A stretch of 64,000 nucleotides of DNA from Pontibacter sp. HSC-36F09 (GCF_024171605.1 NZ_JALKAA010000002.1:124001-188000); one strand, 5' to 3'. Positions 6,884-17,214 are shown, counted from the first letter of the stretch. Program-made: numbers and translations. Notes: generated from the sequence alone by a model not told the origin.

Positions 6884-9841
6884 TTAGTACCCGAACACCT
6901 GCTCCAGTGTCAGTTGCTTTACCTTTCCGTATTTCTCCAGTTCTTTAAAGTTCAGACGGTCCTTCGAGCCGATAACCAGAATTGCCTGTGGTTGGCCGCT
7001 CACAAACTGTTTCTGGAAAGCTTGCAGTTGGTCGAAGGTCAGGCTGTTGGCGCTTTCATACACGTCTTTGCGGATGTCGTAATCCAGGCCAAGGCGCTTG
7101 GCACGCTCGTAGTCGAACAGGATAGATGACTTGGTGATGCGCTCCGAGGAAATACTGTTGCGCAGCGATGCCTTCGCCAGATCAAAGTTCTGCTCAGCCA
7201 ATGGCATGTTGGTCAACAGTTCCTGCATACCTGCCATCGCCTCTGGCAACTTGTCTGACTGCGTGCCGATGTAAGACTGGATGTAATTCGAGCGGTCCTT
7301 TTTAGAAGCTGTGCTGTAGCTCGAGTAAGCCGAGTAGGCAAGGGCCTTCGACTCGCGCAGTTCCTGGAATACAATCGAGCTCATACCTGCGCCGAAGTAC
7401 TGGTTATAAAGACGGATAGTCGGCACCATTTCTTTCTTAAAGGCATCGGCTTTGGTCAGGAAGATCAGCTCGGCCTGCACCATGTTGTAATCCACCCAGT
7501 ATACGGTTGGCTGCTTGATGTCCAGCTCAGGGTATACCTTCTCGGCTGGTACCGGCTTCAGTTTGGCTGGCACAATATGACCTGCATTGAGTGTCGCTAC
7601 CAGTTTGTCTGTTTCACGTGGGCCATAGTACAGCACACGGTGCTCGTAAGTCGGGATGCTCTTGATCAGGTTCACCAGTTCCTGCGGCTTCACAGCTTTC
7701 AGTTCCTTCTCAGACAATACAGTTGTGAACGGGTTCTTCGGTCCATACTTCGCATAGTTTACCAGCGCCTGGTTCAGAATAACACCTTTGTTCAGCTTGG
7801 CATCGTTACGGGCCTTCAGTATACCTTGTACCATGTCGTCGAGGGCTTTCTGGTTAGGCTGCGGGTTCTGCAACACGCTCTCAAACAGGGCCAGCGCCGG
7901 CTCAAAGTTTTCTTCGAGGCCGGAAAGCGTTACGTATACCTGATCGCCGGAAGAAGACACGTTAAAGGAAGTGCCCAACTTATAGAACTCTTTCTTCAGT
8001 TCTTCGGCCGTATACTTGTCCGTACCCAAAAAGCGCAGGTAGTTCACGGCCATACCTAGTTTCTGGTCGTTGTTAGTGCCCATGTCCAGGATGTAATAAA
8101 GCTGGAACAGGCCGTTTTCAGTATTTTTTGTATAGAGAAGGGGAATGTTATTTTTCAGCGTTGCTTCTTTGATATCGGCTTTGTAGTCCACGAATACAGG
8201 CGACAGTTCGGAAGCTTCCTTGGCCATAAACGCACTGTAGTAAGCAGACTGGGCGTCACGGTTAACCGGCACAGGCGTAATGCTTGGCTTCTCTACTTTC
8301 TGGGCAGTAGCGTTTTTGTCGTTGCGCTTGTACACCAGCACGTAGTTGTTGCCCAGGTACTTGTTGGCAACCTCCATCACATCCTGCTTCGTTATTTTTG
8401 CAAACTGTTCCGGGCGCTCCACATAATCCGCCCACGGAATGTCGTAGATAAAGGCCGTCACAAAAGCGTCGGCACGTTCTGAGTTGCGCTCGTAGGCACG
8501 CATCAAGCTGATCTTGTTGTCGTTGACAATAGCCGGGATCAGTTCGTCGTCAAACTTGCCCTGCTTCACCAATTCTACCTGTGCCAGCAGCATATCTTTC
8601 ACCTGGTCCAGACTCTGGCCCTGACGTGGCGAACCGCCCAAGCGGAACACCGAGTAGTCTTTCATCTGGTTGTCATAGCCGTAGGCCTGCAATACTTTCT
8701 GCTGCTGGTTCAGGTTCAGGTCAATCAGACCGGCCTGTCCGTTGTACAGGATAGCACTGATCATGCTCAGCACCTGCGCGTCGCGCGAGCTCATACCCGG
8801 GAAGCGGTAGGCGATGGACACGTTCTCGGCACTCGGGCCGCTCACTTCTTTCACAATCGGCTGCGCGATAGGTTTCTCCTGGGCTACCGTGAAAGAAGGT
8901 GCTGTGCTAGGCTTCAGTTTACCAAAATGTTCGTCGATCATGCGGATGGTTTCATCAAAGTCGATGTCGCCGCTCAGCGCTACGGCCATGTTATTTGGCA
9001 CATAGTACTTATCAAAATACTTCTTAATCTCTATGATAGACGGATTTTTGAGGTGCTCCACTGTACCGATAGTGGTCTGCGTACCGTACTGGTGCGTCGG
9101 GAACATGGCGGCGTTCAGTGTTTCCATCACCTTCCAACCATCGTTGTCGAGGGTACGGTTTTTCTCTTCGTACACAGCCTCGAGCTCGGTATGGAATAGG
9201 CGCGGCACCAATTCACCGAAGCGATGTGCTTCCAAAGCCGCCCAACGATCCAGTTGGTTGCTCGGCACGTCGTTGGTATACACTGTCTGCTCTACCGAGG
9301 TATAGGCGTTGGTTCCTTTGGCTCCGATGGCACCCAGAATCTTATCGTACTCGTTGGCTACAGCATAGCTAGCGGCCACGCCTGAGATAGAGTCAATTTG
9401 GTGGTATATTTTCTTGCGTTGAGCTGCATCGGTGGTGTTGCGGTGCTTTTCGTAGAGGGCCTCAATCTTGTCGAGTTCGGCTTTTTCTTTTGCCCAGTCC
9501 TGCGTGCCTAGTTGGCTCGTACCCTTAAACACCATGTGCTCGAGGTAGTGCGCCAGACCTGTAGCATCGGCCGGGTCGTTTTTAGAGCCAGCACGCACAG
9601 CTATGAAGGTCTGCACACGCGGCGCATCTTCATAATCCGTCAGGTATACCTTCAGGCCATTTTCCAGGGTATAGACGCGGGCGTTGAGCGGGTCGTTTGG
9701 AACGGTCTCGTACTTATACTCCTTCTGTGCCGTAGAGGCTACCGCATTTTCAGTGGCTGAAGAGGTTTGGTACGTTTCGTTCTTGCATTGCGTGAGCGTG
9801 AACGCCGCCGCAACCAGTAACAACGATAATCCTTTTTTCAT
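6884..9841 (-). CDS. M16-family zinc metallopeptidase, predicted lipoprotein
   Basis: A 985-residue duplicated M16 (insulinase/pitrilysin-type) protein. From the start MKKGLSLLLV chosen here there is a signal peptide with lipobox TLTQC (Cys19); the frame continues upstream to 9928 but that extension lacks signal-peptide character. The inverted zinc motif HYLEH is at 98 to 102, and ELEAVYEEKNRT downstream supplies the third ligand Glu. The second half, around 550 to 985, repeats the fold without the motif, as usual for the partner domain. It would degrade peptides in the periplasm or at the outer membrane. The gene follows dnaX after 132 bases and ends at a strong terminator. Confidence 0.93.
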   Translation of the reverse strand: MKKGLSLLLVAAAFTLTQCKNETYQTSSATENAVASTAQKEYKYETVPNDPLNARVYTLENGLKVYLTDYEDAPRVQTFIAVRAGSKNDPADATGLAHYLEHMVFKGTSQLGTQDWAKEKAELDKIEALYEKHRNTTDAAQRKKIYHQIDSISGVAASYAVANEYDKILGAIGAKGTNAYTSVEQTVYTNDVPSNQLDRWAALEAHRFGELVPRLFHTELEAVYEEKNRTLDNDGWKVMETLNAAMFPTHQYGTQTTIGTVEHLKNPSIIEIKKYFDKYYVPNNMAVALSGDIDFDETIRMIDEHFGKLKPSTAPSFTVAQEKPIAQPIVKEVSGPSAENVSIAYRFPGMSSRDAQVLSMISAILYNGQAGLIDLNLNQQQKVLQAYGYDNQMKDYSVFRLGGSPRQGQSLDQVKDMLLAQVELVKQGKFDDELIPAIVNDNKISLMRAYERNSERADAFVTAFIYDIPWADYVERPEQFAKITKQDVMEVANKYLGNNYVLVYKRNDKNATAQKVEKPSITPVPVNRDAQSAYYSAFMAKEASELSPVFVDYKADIKEATLKNNIPLLYTKNTENGLFQLYYILDMGTNNDQKLGMAVNYLRFLGTDKYTAEELKKEFYKLGTSFNVSSSGDQVYVTLSGLEENFEPALALFESVLQNPQPNQKALDDMVQGILKARNDAKLNKGVILNQALVNYAKYGPKNPFTTVLSEKELKAVKPQELVNLIKSIPTYEHRVLYYGPRETDKLVATLNAGHIVPAKLKPVPAEKVYPELDIKQPTVYWVDYNMVQAELIFLTKADAFKKEMVPTIRLYNQYFGAGMSSIVFQELRESKALAYSAYSSYSTASKKDRSNYIQSYIGTQSDKLPEAMAGMQELLTNMPLAEQNFDLAKASLRNSISSERITKSSILFDYERAKRLGLDYDIRKDVYESANSLTFDQLQAFQKQFVSGQPQAILVIGSKDRLNFKELEKYGKVKQLTLEQVFGY

Positions 9842-9973
9842 GGGTGTGATGTTAGGTATAGGATAAGGTATAGCAACACAAAAAAGGCCGGGCCACGAAG
9901 CTTCCGGAAAGAAAGCTTCATGACACACCTTGTGTTTTAATTAGAACTTTACAAATATAAAATTATTTCTGAA

Positions 9974-11845
9974 TTAGAAATCAGTGTCGAGACCGAAACG
10001 CTGCTTTAAATCGACGAGCACCGGGTATTTCTCGGCCAGGTAGTTGAATTTGTCCTGCGAAGTGTACAGTTTATTTCCTTCCTGCACCTCCATTACCTCC
10101 GCTCTTAGCTTGATGCTGCGGTTGCCGGTCTCCTGCTTGAGTTCGCGGAGTATTTCTCGACTCAGACTGGTGAACTGGTCCATCATCACGTGGTTCTCCA
10201 GGTGCAGCACGATCTCGTTGCCTTCCCCGATGTGGAATTGGCGGTTGAGCAAGGTATACTCCATCATGTTCTCCGACTTTTTACGGCGCAGGATGGCGTG
10301 CCATACCGTGTTCAGGCGGGCCTGGTCGAGTGGGGCGGTGGCTCCATAGGCTGTTTCGTCTTCTTCCTCGGCCACGGCAGTCTCCACCACAGCTGCCTGC
10401 GGATTTTGCAGGTCTTTCAGGCTGGGTAGCTTACCGAGCTTTTTCTGAGGCGGCACAGGTATAGACGGGCGTTTTGGCACTGGCGCGGGAGCAGGGGTTG
10501 TCTGTGCCTGCGGAGGCGATAAACGGCCATCGGGTGTCACGTGCTGTGGCTTAGGGGGCTGCTGCAATTCCTCAGAGGGCACATGGCCCTGTTGGTGGGG
10601 CTGTTGCAAACTCTCCGAAGGTATAGCCGCGCCCTGCTGCTGCATGGCTGCCGAAGGTATAAGCGGGGCACCAACTGACTTGGTAGCGGCTGGTGCCGGG
10701 GCTGCTACCTTAGCTTTTTTTAACTCAGCTTCTTCCTGCGCAAAACTAAAGGCCGCATTGAGGTGCGCCATTTTCATCAGGCACAGTTCTACATGCAGAC
10801 GCTGGTTTTTGCTGCTCTTGTAATTGGTATCGCAGGTGCTCACGATGTTAAGGCCCGAAAGCAGGAACGACACAGAGGACTTCTGCGACTGCTCCGCATA
10901 CCTGGCTTTGATGTTATCCGACACCTCGAGCAACTGCACTGTCTGAACGTCTTTGCACACCAGCAGGCTTCGGAAGTGCTCGCCTATACCGATCAGGAAG
11001 TTGTGCGCATCAAAACCGTTCTTCAGAATCTCATCAAACAGCAAAAGTGAGCCCGACAAGTTCTGCTCCAGCAAGTGGTCTGTCAGTCGGAAATAGTAGT
11101 CATAGTCTAGGATGTGCAGGTTCTCGACTGTGGCTTTGTAAGTCACATTGTGGCCTGAGAAGGTCACCATCTGGTCGAAGATTGACAGAGCATCGCGCAG
11201 GGCGCCGTCGGCTTTCTGCGAAATCAGGTGCAAGGCATCGGGCTCGGCTTGTATACTTTCCTTTTGGGCGATGTTGCCCAGGTGGCGCACCATGTCCTCG
11301 ATCCGGATTCGGTTAAAGTCGAAGATCTGGCAGCGCGACAGGATAGTAGGTATGATCTTGTGCCGCTCAGTGGTCGCCAGTATGAAAATGGCATAGGCAG
11401 GCGGCTCCTCCAGCGTCTTCAGAAAAGCGTTGAAGGCCTGGTTCGAGAGCATGTGCACCTCATCTATGATGTAGATTTTGTACTTGCCGGTTTGCGGGGC
11501 GTAGCGCACCTGCTCCACCAAGTTGCGGATATCCTCTACGGAGTTATTGGAAGCAGCATCGAGCTCATGGATGTTAAACGAACTGTTGCTATTGAAGCTG
11601 CGGCACGATTCGCACTCATTACAAGCCTCTACCTCCGGAGTGATGTTCTGGCAGTTAATGGTTTTTGCCAGAATACGGGCACAGGTTGTCTTGCCCACAC
11701 CGCGCGGCCCGCAAAAAAGAAAAGCCTGCGCCAGATGGTGGCTGCTGATGGCGTTTTTGAGGGTGTTAGTGATATGGTGCTGCCCTACCACGCTGTCGAA
11801 CGTGGCCGGACGGTATTTACGCGCTGATACTACAAAATTTTCCAT
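9974..11845 (-). CDS. dnaX: DNA polymerase III subunit gamma/tau
   Basis: A 623-residue clamp-loader ATPase. The Walker A motif GPRGVGKT is at 46 to 53, the zinc-binding cysteines are at 65, 75, 78 and 81 (CNECESC), Walker B DEVH is at 128 to 131, and sensor-1 plus SRC-type arginine finger ILSRCQIFDF follow near 165. Residues 380 to 490 form a proline, alanine and glutamine-rich linker, and a tau-like C-terminal domain follows. I see no obvious slippery A-run that would suggest programmed frameshifting to a gamma form, but did not test this closely. It is divergent from the M36 peptidase gene. Confidence 0.97.
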   Translation of the reverse strand: MENFVVSARKYRPATFDSVVGQHHITNTLKNAISSHHLAQAFLFCGPRGVGKTTCARILAKTINCQNITPEVEACNECESCRSFNSNSSFNIHELDAASNNSVEDIRNLVEQVRYAPQTGKYKIYIIDEVHMLSNQAFNAFLKTLEEPPAYAIFILATTERHKIIPTILSRCQIFDFNRIRIEDMVRHLGNIAQKESIQAEPDALHLISQKADGALRDALSIFDQMVTFSGHNVTYKATVENLHILDYDYYFRLTDHLLEQNLSGSLLLFDEILKNGFDAHNFLIGIGEHFRSLLVCKDVQTVQLLEVSDNIKARYAEQSQKSSVSFLLSGLNIVSTCDTNYKSSKNQRLHVELCLMKMAHLNAAFSFAQEEAELKKAKVAAPAPAATKSVGAPLIPSAAMQQQGAAIPSESLQQPHQQGHVPSEELQQPPKPQHVTPDGRLSPPQAQTTPAPAPVPKRPSIPVPPQKKLGKLPSLKDLQNPQAAVVETAVAEEEDETAYGATAPLDQARLNTVWHAILRRKKSENMMEYTLLNRQFHIGEGNEIVLHLENHVMMDQFTSLSREILRELKQETGNRSIKLRAEVMEVQEGNKLYTSQDKFNYLAEKYPVLVDLKQRFGLDTDF

Positions 11846-12232
11846 TACCTACAAAGATAATCAATCTGATGCTCAGATGGGAGAGCTTTTTATACAGTAG
11901 TTTTCCAATGGTTTATCCACAAGGCTGAGTGGATGGGAGTGAGGATAAGGTAGTGAAAATTGATCTAATTGCATCTTGCAGAGTCTATATATAAAATAAA
12001 CTATGCGAGATGGAGGTTCTTTTAATATTCCGGGTATAGGCAAGGCGGTAAAGGTTATATTGATATTATCTAGGTTTTATCTAACGACGAACCGGTATTG
12101 TCATAGTTACTTTTACCAGTTATTATTCCTGTACTTCATGCTATAAGGTGCTTACTTTTAAGAAGTTAATTGCTCCGATCCAACAATCCGTGCCTTCCAA
12201 CCGCGATTGTCTAACTCTTAAAAATATAGCGC
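11846..12232. other. Divergent intergenic region, dnaX / M36 peptidase
   Basis: 387 AT-rich bases that must hold the promoters of both flanking genes. I find no gene, no RNA and no clean TTG/TAnnTTTG promoter pair here. Confidence 0.5.
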
Positions 12233-15200
12233 ATGAAAAAACGTGTACAACTGCACTGGCAGCTCTTACTGCTGGTCGTATTCCTGTCCGGTACTTTTAC
12301 CGCCTACGGGCAGGGGAGGTCCGACCAAAGGCCTGTTCCGCAGGCTGCTCTCAACCACATTCAGAAAAATAAGAAGCAGCTCGAATTAGAAGACGATGAC
12401 GTTGCCGAACTCGAGTTGGCCAGCGAAAACGAGAGCCTCAAAAGCGGCATGAAGCACATGTACATCAAGCAACTCTACAGAGGGATTGAAGTGCATGGCG
12501 CCGTGACCAACATAAGTATGAGCAAGGAGGGCCATGTAATTACAATGGGCAACCGCATGCAGAAGCAGGTGGGCAAGCGGGTGAAATCAAACCAGCCGGG
12601 CCTTGATGCCGCCGGAGCCGTAGCAGCGGCGGCGCAGCATCTGGGTATAGCCATGAAAGAACAACTGACGGTGCAGGAGCGCGGCAATGGCCGCAACAGA
12701 GCCGTTATTTTCTCCAAAGCCGGCATCTCACTTGAGCCTATACCTGCCAAGCTGGTTTACCAGCCCATGGAAGACGGCAGCCTGCGCCTGGCCTGGGAAG
12801 TATCGATCTATGAACTGGACGCTCAGAACTGGTGGAACATCCGGCTGGATGCCACGACAGGCGCTGTGCTGGACAAAGACAACATGGTGGTGCAATGCCA
12901 GTTCGAGAATGACGGTCCCGGAGGCAAATTTATGCACGACGAGCACAGCCACAGGACCGCATCGCCTTATGTAGCGGCTCCTCAGGCAAGCATCGTGCGG
13001 GTATCCAATGCCTACAACGTATTTGCCATGCCTGTAGAGAGCCCTACTCATGGCCCCCGTTCCATTGTGAGCACTTCTGCTGCCGACCAACTGGCGTCGC
13101 CACAAGGCTGGCACACCGAAACCAGAACACGCGGCAACAACGTGTACGCCTACGAAGACCCGAACAATAATAACAGCTGGAGCACCAATTACAGCCCCGA
13201 TGGTGGGCAGGAGCTGAGCTTCGACTTCCCGATCGACTTTAATCAGCAACCAGTAACAAATCGCGACGCGGCTATTACTAACCTGTTTTACTGGAACAAC
13301 GTGATCCACGATGTGTGGTACCAGTACGGCTTCGACGAGGCCAGCGGTAACTTCCAGCTCAACAACTATGGCAAAGGCGGGTCACAGGGTGACCCGGTGC
13401 TAGCTGAAGCCCAAGACAACCGCAACGGTACTTCGCGCAACAACGCCAACTTCTCCACACCAGCCGACGGCTTTGCGCCCCGCATGCAGATGTACCTGTG
13501 GAGCAGTCCACCAGACCCCGACATGGTATCGGTATCCTCGCCATCTTCAGTGGCTGGCAGCTACCCGGCAACAGAAGCGGCATGGGCACGCAAACTCACT
13601 TCAGATCCTGTAGTAGGTAAACTGGTGGTAGGACAAGGTACGAGCAATGTACCGCAGGAAGGCTGTGGCGTATTGACAAATACTGCCGCTGTGGCTGGTA
13701 ACATTGCGGTAGCGTATAGAGGAAACTGTCCGTTTACGGAGAAAGTTGAAGCGGCCCAACTAGCTGGTGCTATTGCCGTGATCGTAATCAATAACGCTCC
13801 CGGAGATCCGATTGCGATGGGTGGAACGCCGACTATGCCGATCACTATACCGGCTGTGATGATCAGCCAGGAGGCAGGCGCGCTTCTCAGAGCCCGCTTA
13901 GATGCTGGTGAAGAAGTGATCGTTCGCCTGAAGGACGACGGAAGACCAGAACTGGACGGTGATTTCGACAATGGCATCATCGTGCACGAGTATGGCCATG
14001 GCATCTCCAACCGCTTAACCGGTGGCCGCACCGTAACGGGTTGCCTTAGCAATGCTGAGCAGATGGGCGAGGGTTGGAGCGACTGGTTCGGCCTGATGAT
14101 GACCATGAAGCCAGGTGATACAGGCAGCAAAAAGCGCGGCATCGGTACATATGCACAAGGACAGGCAACTGATGGAAACGGTATACGCCCTGCACCTTAC
14201 TCCACTGATTTTGGCATCAACCCACATACCTACGCTTCCACCAACAATGCGGCCATCAGCCAGCCGCACGGTATTGGCTTTGTGTGGTCTACCATGCTGT
14301 GGGATTTGACCTGGGCCATGATCGACAAATATGGTTTCGATGAAGACCTGTACAATGGCAAAGGAGGCAACAACATGGCCATGCAGCTGGTGATCGACGG
14401 TCTGAAACTGCAGGTCTGCCGCCCAGGTTTTGTAGATGGTCGTGATGCAATCCTGCTGGCTGACCGCCAGAATTACGAAGGTGCCAACCAGGAGCTGATC
14501 TGGAAAGTGTTTGCCAGAAGAGGCTTGGGCTACAGTGCCAGCCAGGGTTCTAATCTTAATCGCTTTGACCAGGTGGAGGCTAATGATCTGCCGGAAACTT
14601 ACGCCTGTACTACGCCGCTTACCCTAGAGGCAGTAGCAACTTCTAATGTGTATACCGGTGGTGTTGCCTCTAACCTATACCTGGGTTACGGTCCGCAGAA
14701 TGTGCGCTTGCAGGCAGGCGGCGATGCTGACAACGACTATACCTGGAGCGGAGCAGAAGGCCTGAGCGCAACGACAGGCGCCAGTGTGATCTTCACGCCA
14801 AAAGAGGCCGGAACTTATACCTTCACGGTGCGTGCTGTAAACGGCGATGGCTGTATCAAACATCAGTCGATCACGATTACGGTGGTAGATGTGCGTTGCG
14901 GCGATGGCAAGAAGAAAAGCAAAGTGCTGGTATGTGTAGATGGGGTGGCAGAGTGCGTGGCTCCGAATGCAGTGCCATACCTGCTGACCGCTGCCAAGGG
15001 AGCCTTGGGTAACTGCGGACTGGCTGCTACGGCTACTGCAACTGCCAAAGCTGAGATCAGCGCTGAGAAAATGGCTCTGCGTGCTGTTCCTAACCCATTC
15101 GGTGCCAGAACGGACATTGGTTTCACGCTGACACAGGATGGAAGCTACAAACTGGAAGTGCTGGATATGCGCGGTACCGTGGTAACTGTGCTGGCACAGG

Positions 15201-15328
15201 GCAATGGCAGAGCAGGAGAGCATAAAGTTTATCAGTTCGAGAAGGGCAGGCTGTCAAACGGCATGTATATCGCCAGACTGGTGACAGATGAAGGTGTTTC
15301 CTTCATCCGAATTGTGATGCAGAAATAA
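12233..15328 (+). CDS. Secreted M36 (fungalysin) metallopeptidase with PA, PKD-like and T9SS sorting domains
   Basis: A 1031-residue exported protease. Residues 1 to 27 form a signal peptide ending TAYGQG. A fungalysin/thermolysin propeptide follows (about 60 to 200). The M36 catalytic domain carries zinc motif HEYGH at 585 to 589 and a downstream EGWSDWFG that supplies the third ligand Glu. A protease-associated (PA) domain, with YRGNCPFTEKV and AIAVIVINN, is inserted at about 410 to 560, before the catalytic motif. After it comes a PKD-like beta domain (about 800 to 890) and a C-terminal type A sorting domain beginning VPNPFGARTDIGFTL and ending GMYIARLVTDEGVSF. This predicts export by Sec, outer-membrane transfer by the type IX system and loss of the C-terminal domain. 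Confidence 0.95.
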   Translation: MKKRVQLHWQLLLLVVFLSGTFTAYGQGRSDQRPVPQAALNHIQKNKKQLELEDDDVAELELASENESLKSGMKHMYIKQLYRGIEVHGAVTNISMSKEGHVITMGNRMQKQVGKRVKSNQPGLDAAGAVAAAAQHLGIAMKEQLTVQERGNGRNRAVIFSKAGISLEPIPAKLVYQPMEDGSLRLAWEVSIYELDAQNWWNIRLDATTGAVLDKDNMVVQCQFENDGPGGKFMHDEHSHRTASPYVAAPQASIVRVSNAYNVFAMPVESPTHGPRSIVSTSAADQLASPQGWHTETRTRGNNVYAYEDPNNNNSWSTNYSPDGGQELSFDFPIDFNQQPVTNRDAAITNLFYWNNVIHDVWYQYGFDEASGNFQLNNYGKGGSQGDPVLAEAQDNRNGTSRNNANFSTPADGFAPRMQMYLWSSPPDPDMVSVSSPSSVAGSYPATEAAWARKLTSDPVVGKLVVGQGTSNVPQEGCGVLTNTAAVAGNIAVAYRGNCPFTEKVEAAQLAGAIAVIVINNAPGDPIAMGGTPTMPITIPAVMISQEAGALLRARLDAGEEVIVRLKDDGRPELDGDFDNGIIVHEYGHGISNRLTGGRTVTGCLSNAEQMGEGWSDWFGLMMTMKPGDTGSKKRGIGTYAQGQATDGNGIRPAPYSTDFGINPHTYASTNNAAISQPHGIGFVWSTMLWDLTWAMIDKYGFDEDLYNGKGGNNMAMQLVIDGLKLQVCRPGFVDGRDAILLADRQNYEGANQELIWKVFARRGLGYSASQGSNLNRFDQVEANDLPETYACTTPLTLEAVATSNVYTGGVASNLYLGYGPQNVRLQAGGDADNDYTWSGAEGLSATTGASVIFTPKEAGTYTFTVRAVNGDGCIKHQSITITVVDVRCGDGKKKSKVLVCVDGVAECVAPNAVPYLLTAAKGALGNCGLAATATATAKAEISAEKMALRAVPNPFGARTDIGFTLTQDGSYKLEVLDMRGTVVTVLAQGNGRAGEHKVYQFEKGRLSNGMYIARLVTDEGVSFIRIVMQK

Positions 15329-15356
15329 TGCGTGTTTAACTATCCTAACGAGGCGG

Positions 15357-15392
15357 GGCCGGTGATTGATTTCACCGGCCTTTGCTTTTTTT
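15357..15392 (+). terminator. Intrinsic terminator after the M36 peptidase
   Basis: Perfect 9-bp stem GGCCGGTGA/TCACCGGCC with a six-base loop followed by TTTGCTTTTTTTT. Confidence 0.92.
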
Positions 15393-15425
15393 TAGGTATA
15401 GCGTATACCTGTTAGCTATACCTAA
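15392..15425. repeat. Inverted AGGTATAGC pair overlapping the cfa stop codon
   Basis: An 11-bp perfect stem TTAGGTATAGC/GCTATACCTAA with a 12-base loop that contains a third copy, GTATACCT. It lies between the M36 terminator and the end of cfa, and its right arm overlaps the cfa stop codon. Paired copies of a dispersed motif at gene ends recall DNA uptake sequences acting as terminators in Neisseria and Haemophilus. Confidence 0.7.
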
Positions 15426-16543
15426 CGCACTGCTTCGTAGCCGCCCGGTATACCTTTTTTGGAAAGCACGAACTGCCACAGCTGGTTGTTGCGTGACCGG
15501 AAGGAACCTGCACTGGAAAGCAAATAGTAATTCCACATGCGGTTGAAACGCTCTCCGTATTCCCCCTGCAGTTCGGGCCAGTGCCGGTTGAAATTCTGGT
15601 GCCAGGCCATTAGGGTATGGTCATAGTCAGGGCCGAAGTTGTGCAGGTCTTCCACCACAAAAACATGCTCCATGGCAGTAGTGAGCTGCCGCAGCGAAGG
15701 GATCAGGCAGTTGGGAAAGATATACTTGTCGATGAAAGGATCAGGGGAGGTTTTGGAAAAGTTGACGCCAATGGTGTGCAGCAGGAACAGGCCGTCGTCT
15801 TTAAGGCAGCGGGCAGCCGTTTGCATATAGGTGCGGTGGTTGCGGTAGCCCACATGCTCTGCCATCCCGATCGACACCACATGGTCAAACTGCTCGCGAA
15901 CGTCTCGGTAGTCCTGCAGCCTGATCTCGATGGGCAGGCCTTTGCAAAGCTCACGGGCCAGTGCCGCCTGTTCTTTTGAAACTGTTATACCTACGACCTC
16001 AACGCCATACCTTTCAGCTGCATACCTGGCAAAGCTCCCCCAGCCGCAGCCAATGTCGAGCACCCGTTGTCCAGGTTGCAGACGTAGTTTCCTGCACACC
16101 AGGTCTAATTTGTGCTCCTGTGCCTGGTCCAGGTTGCCGGCATCTTTCCAGTAGGCGCAGCTATAGACCAGGCGCTTGTCGAGCATGCGCTGGTACAGGC
16201 CATTGCCGATGTCGTAGTGGCGCTGGGCGTTGCGGGCCGCTTTGCCTTTGGGTTGCAGATTAATTACTTTAGCCAGGAGCACCTCCAGCACAGTGCGCCA
16301 CCCGAACCGGGCATTTCTGTACAAGTCTGCCCGTATGGCTTTGTTCGCAAACTCATCTATCCGGTGGCAATCCCACCAGCCATCCATGTACGACTCACCC
16401 AGCCCGAGCGAGCCCTGGCTGAGCACACGCTTATAAAAGCGGTTATCATGGACCTGAATATCCCAGGGGTTAGGGCCGTTCACGGTGATGCCGGCTGTTG
16501 ACAACATGTCAGTTACCTGCTGCTCCAGAATACTCCTTGTCAT
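15422..16543 (-). CDS. cfa: Cyclopropane-fatty-acyl-phospholipid synthase
   Basis: A 373-residue SAM-dependent enzyme that adds a methylene bridge to unsaturated phospholipid acyl chains at the membrane. The N-terminal lipid-binding part has the Cfa signature GSLGLGESYMDGWWDC near 44 to 59, the SAM-binding loop VLDIGCGWGS is at 161 to 170, and FPNCLIPSL carries the conserved cysteine. The start MTRSILEQQ is preferred over an ATG 12 codons upstream because it matches the length of the E. coli enzyme's N-terminus. It is convergent with the M36 peptidase and divergent from ssrA. Confidence 0.95.
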   Translation of the reverse strand: MTRSILEQQVTDMLSTAGITVNGPNPWDIQVHDNRFYKRVLSQGSLGLGESYMDGWWDCHRIDEFANKAIRADLYRNARFGWRTVLEVLLAKVINLQPKGKAARNAQRHYDIGNGLYQRMLDKRLVYSCAYWKDAGNLDQAQEHKLDLVCRKLRLQPGQRVLDIGCGWGSFARYAAERYGVEVVGITVSKEQAALARELCKGLPIEIRLQDYRDVREQFDHVVSIGMAEHVGYRNHRTYMQTAARCLKDDGLFLLHTIGVNFSKTSPDPFIDKYIFPNCLIPSLRQLTTAMEHVFVVEDLHNFGPDYDHTLMAWHQNFNRHWPELQGEYGERFNRMWNYYLLSSAGSFRSRNNQLWQFVLSKKGIPGGYEAVR

Positions 16544-16790
16544 AGGGAATGCTATTTCGTGATAAGATAGAGAAAGCACGATATTGACCTTGTAACGGTT
16601 GCTGTTCCCATTGGTTGTTAGAGTAGGTATAGCAACAGTATGCGCATAGCGTATTGATAATCAGTAGCTATTGGAGAGAATGTAAAAAGAGGGCGGCTGG
16701 TCTGTTATTCTATTCCTTAAAACGAAACTAAACCGTGTGGGTAACGTGTTTTATAAGCAGTTAACTGATGAAGATATGTCGAAAAAAGTG

Positions 16791-16798
16791 TAGCTTTG
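16791..16798 (+). promoter_or_regulatory. -7 promoter element for ssrA (TAGCTTTG)
   Basis: TAGCTTTG fits TAnnTTTG exactly and ends 49 bases before the mature tmRNA 5' end, a sensible distance for a processed precursor. A clear -33 TTG is not visible. Confidence 0.45.
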
Positions 16799-16847
16799 TG
16801 GCATACTTCTTGAATTATAGAATAAAAGAATTCGTTCTTTAACTTAC

Positions 16848-17214
16848 GGGGATGACTGGAATTGACAGCTTGTGCAGATTGCGTGTAAGCATGTCGGGTG
16901 ATGAACGTACCACCTGTTAAAAATCCGTTCGAACAATAACTGGCGAATATAACTACGCCATGGCTGCTTAATCTAGGTATTAAGCACTAGCCATAGTCTC
17001 GTGCAGGTTTCGTGAATCTGCTTGCACATCAGAGGCTTCGACTCGATTGACTAGTCTGTGTAAAGGTGCGGTGCACAGGCGAAATAAAGCATCTAAGGAG
17101 TGCGCATAAGTTTGACTTATACTTGCAAGCTCCCGACAATCCGAATAAGTCTAAGCATGTAGAAAGCCCGTCGGTTTCCTTGTCTGGACCAGGGTTCGAA
17201 TCCCTGCATCTCCA
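16848..17214 (+). ncRNA. ssrA: Transfer-messenger RNA (tmRNA)
   Basis: A one-piece tmRNA of about 367 nt. The 5' end GGGGATG pairs with CATCTCC at 17207 to 17213 to form the acceptor stem. A T-arm CAGGG-TTCGAAT-CCCTG lies just before. The tag reading frame runs from GGC at 16942 to TAA at 16969 to 16971 and encodes GEYNYAMAA, matching the G-E-x-x-Y-A-x-A-A tags of Bacteroidota. The discriminator base is A17214 and the next bases are CAA, so CCA is apparently not encoded and must be added. It rescues stalled ribosomes and marks the product for proteolysis. Pseudoknot positions were not traced. Confidence 0.97.

Noticed and set aside
9842..9928. Upstream extension of the M16 peptidase frame
   Set aside because: It lacks signal-peptide character, whereas the ATG at 9841 starts a clean lipoprotein signal with lipobox.
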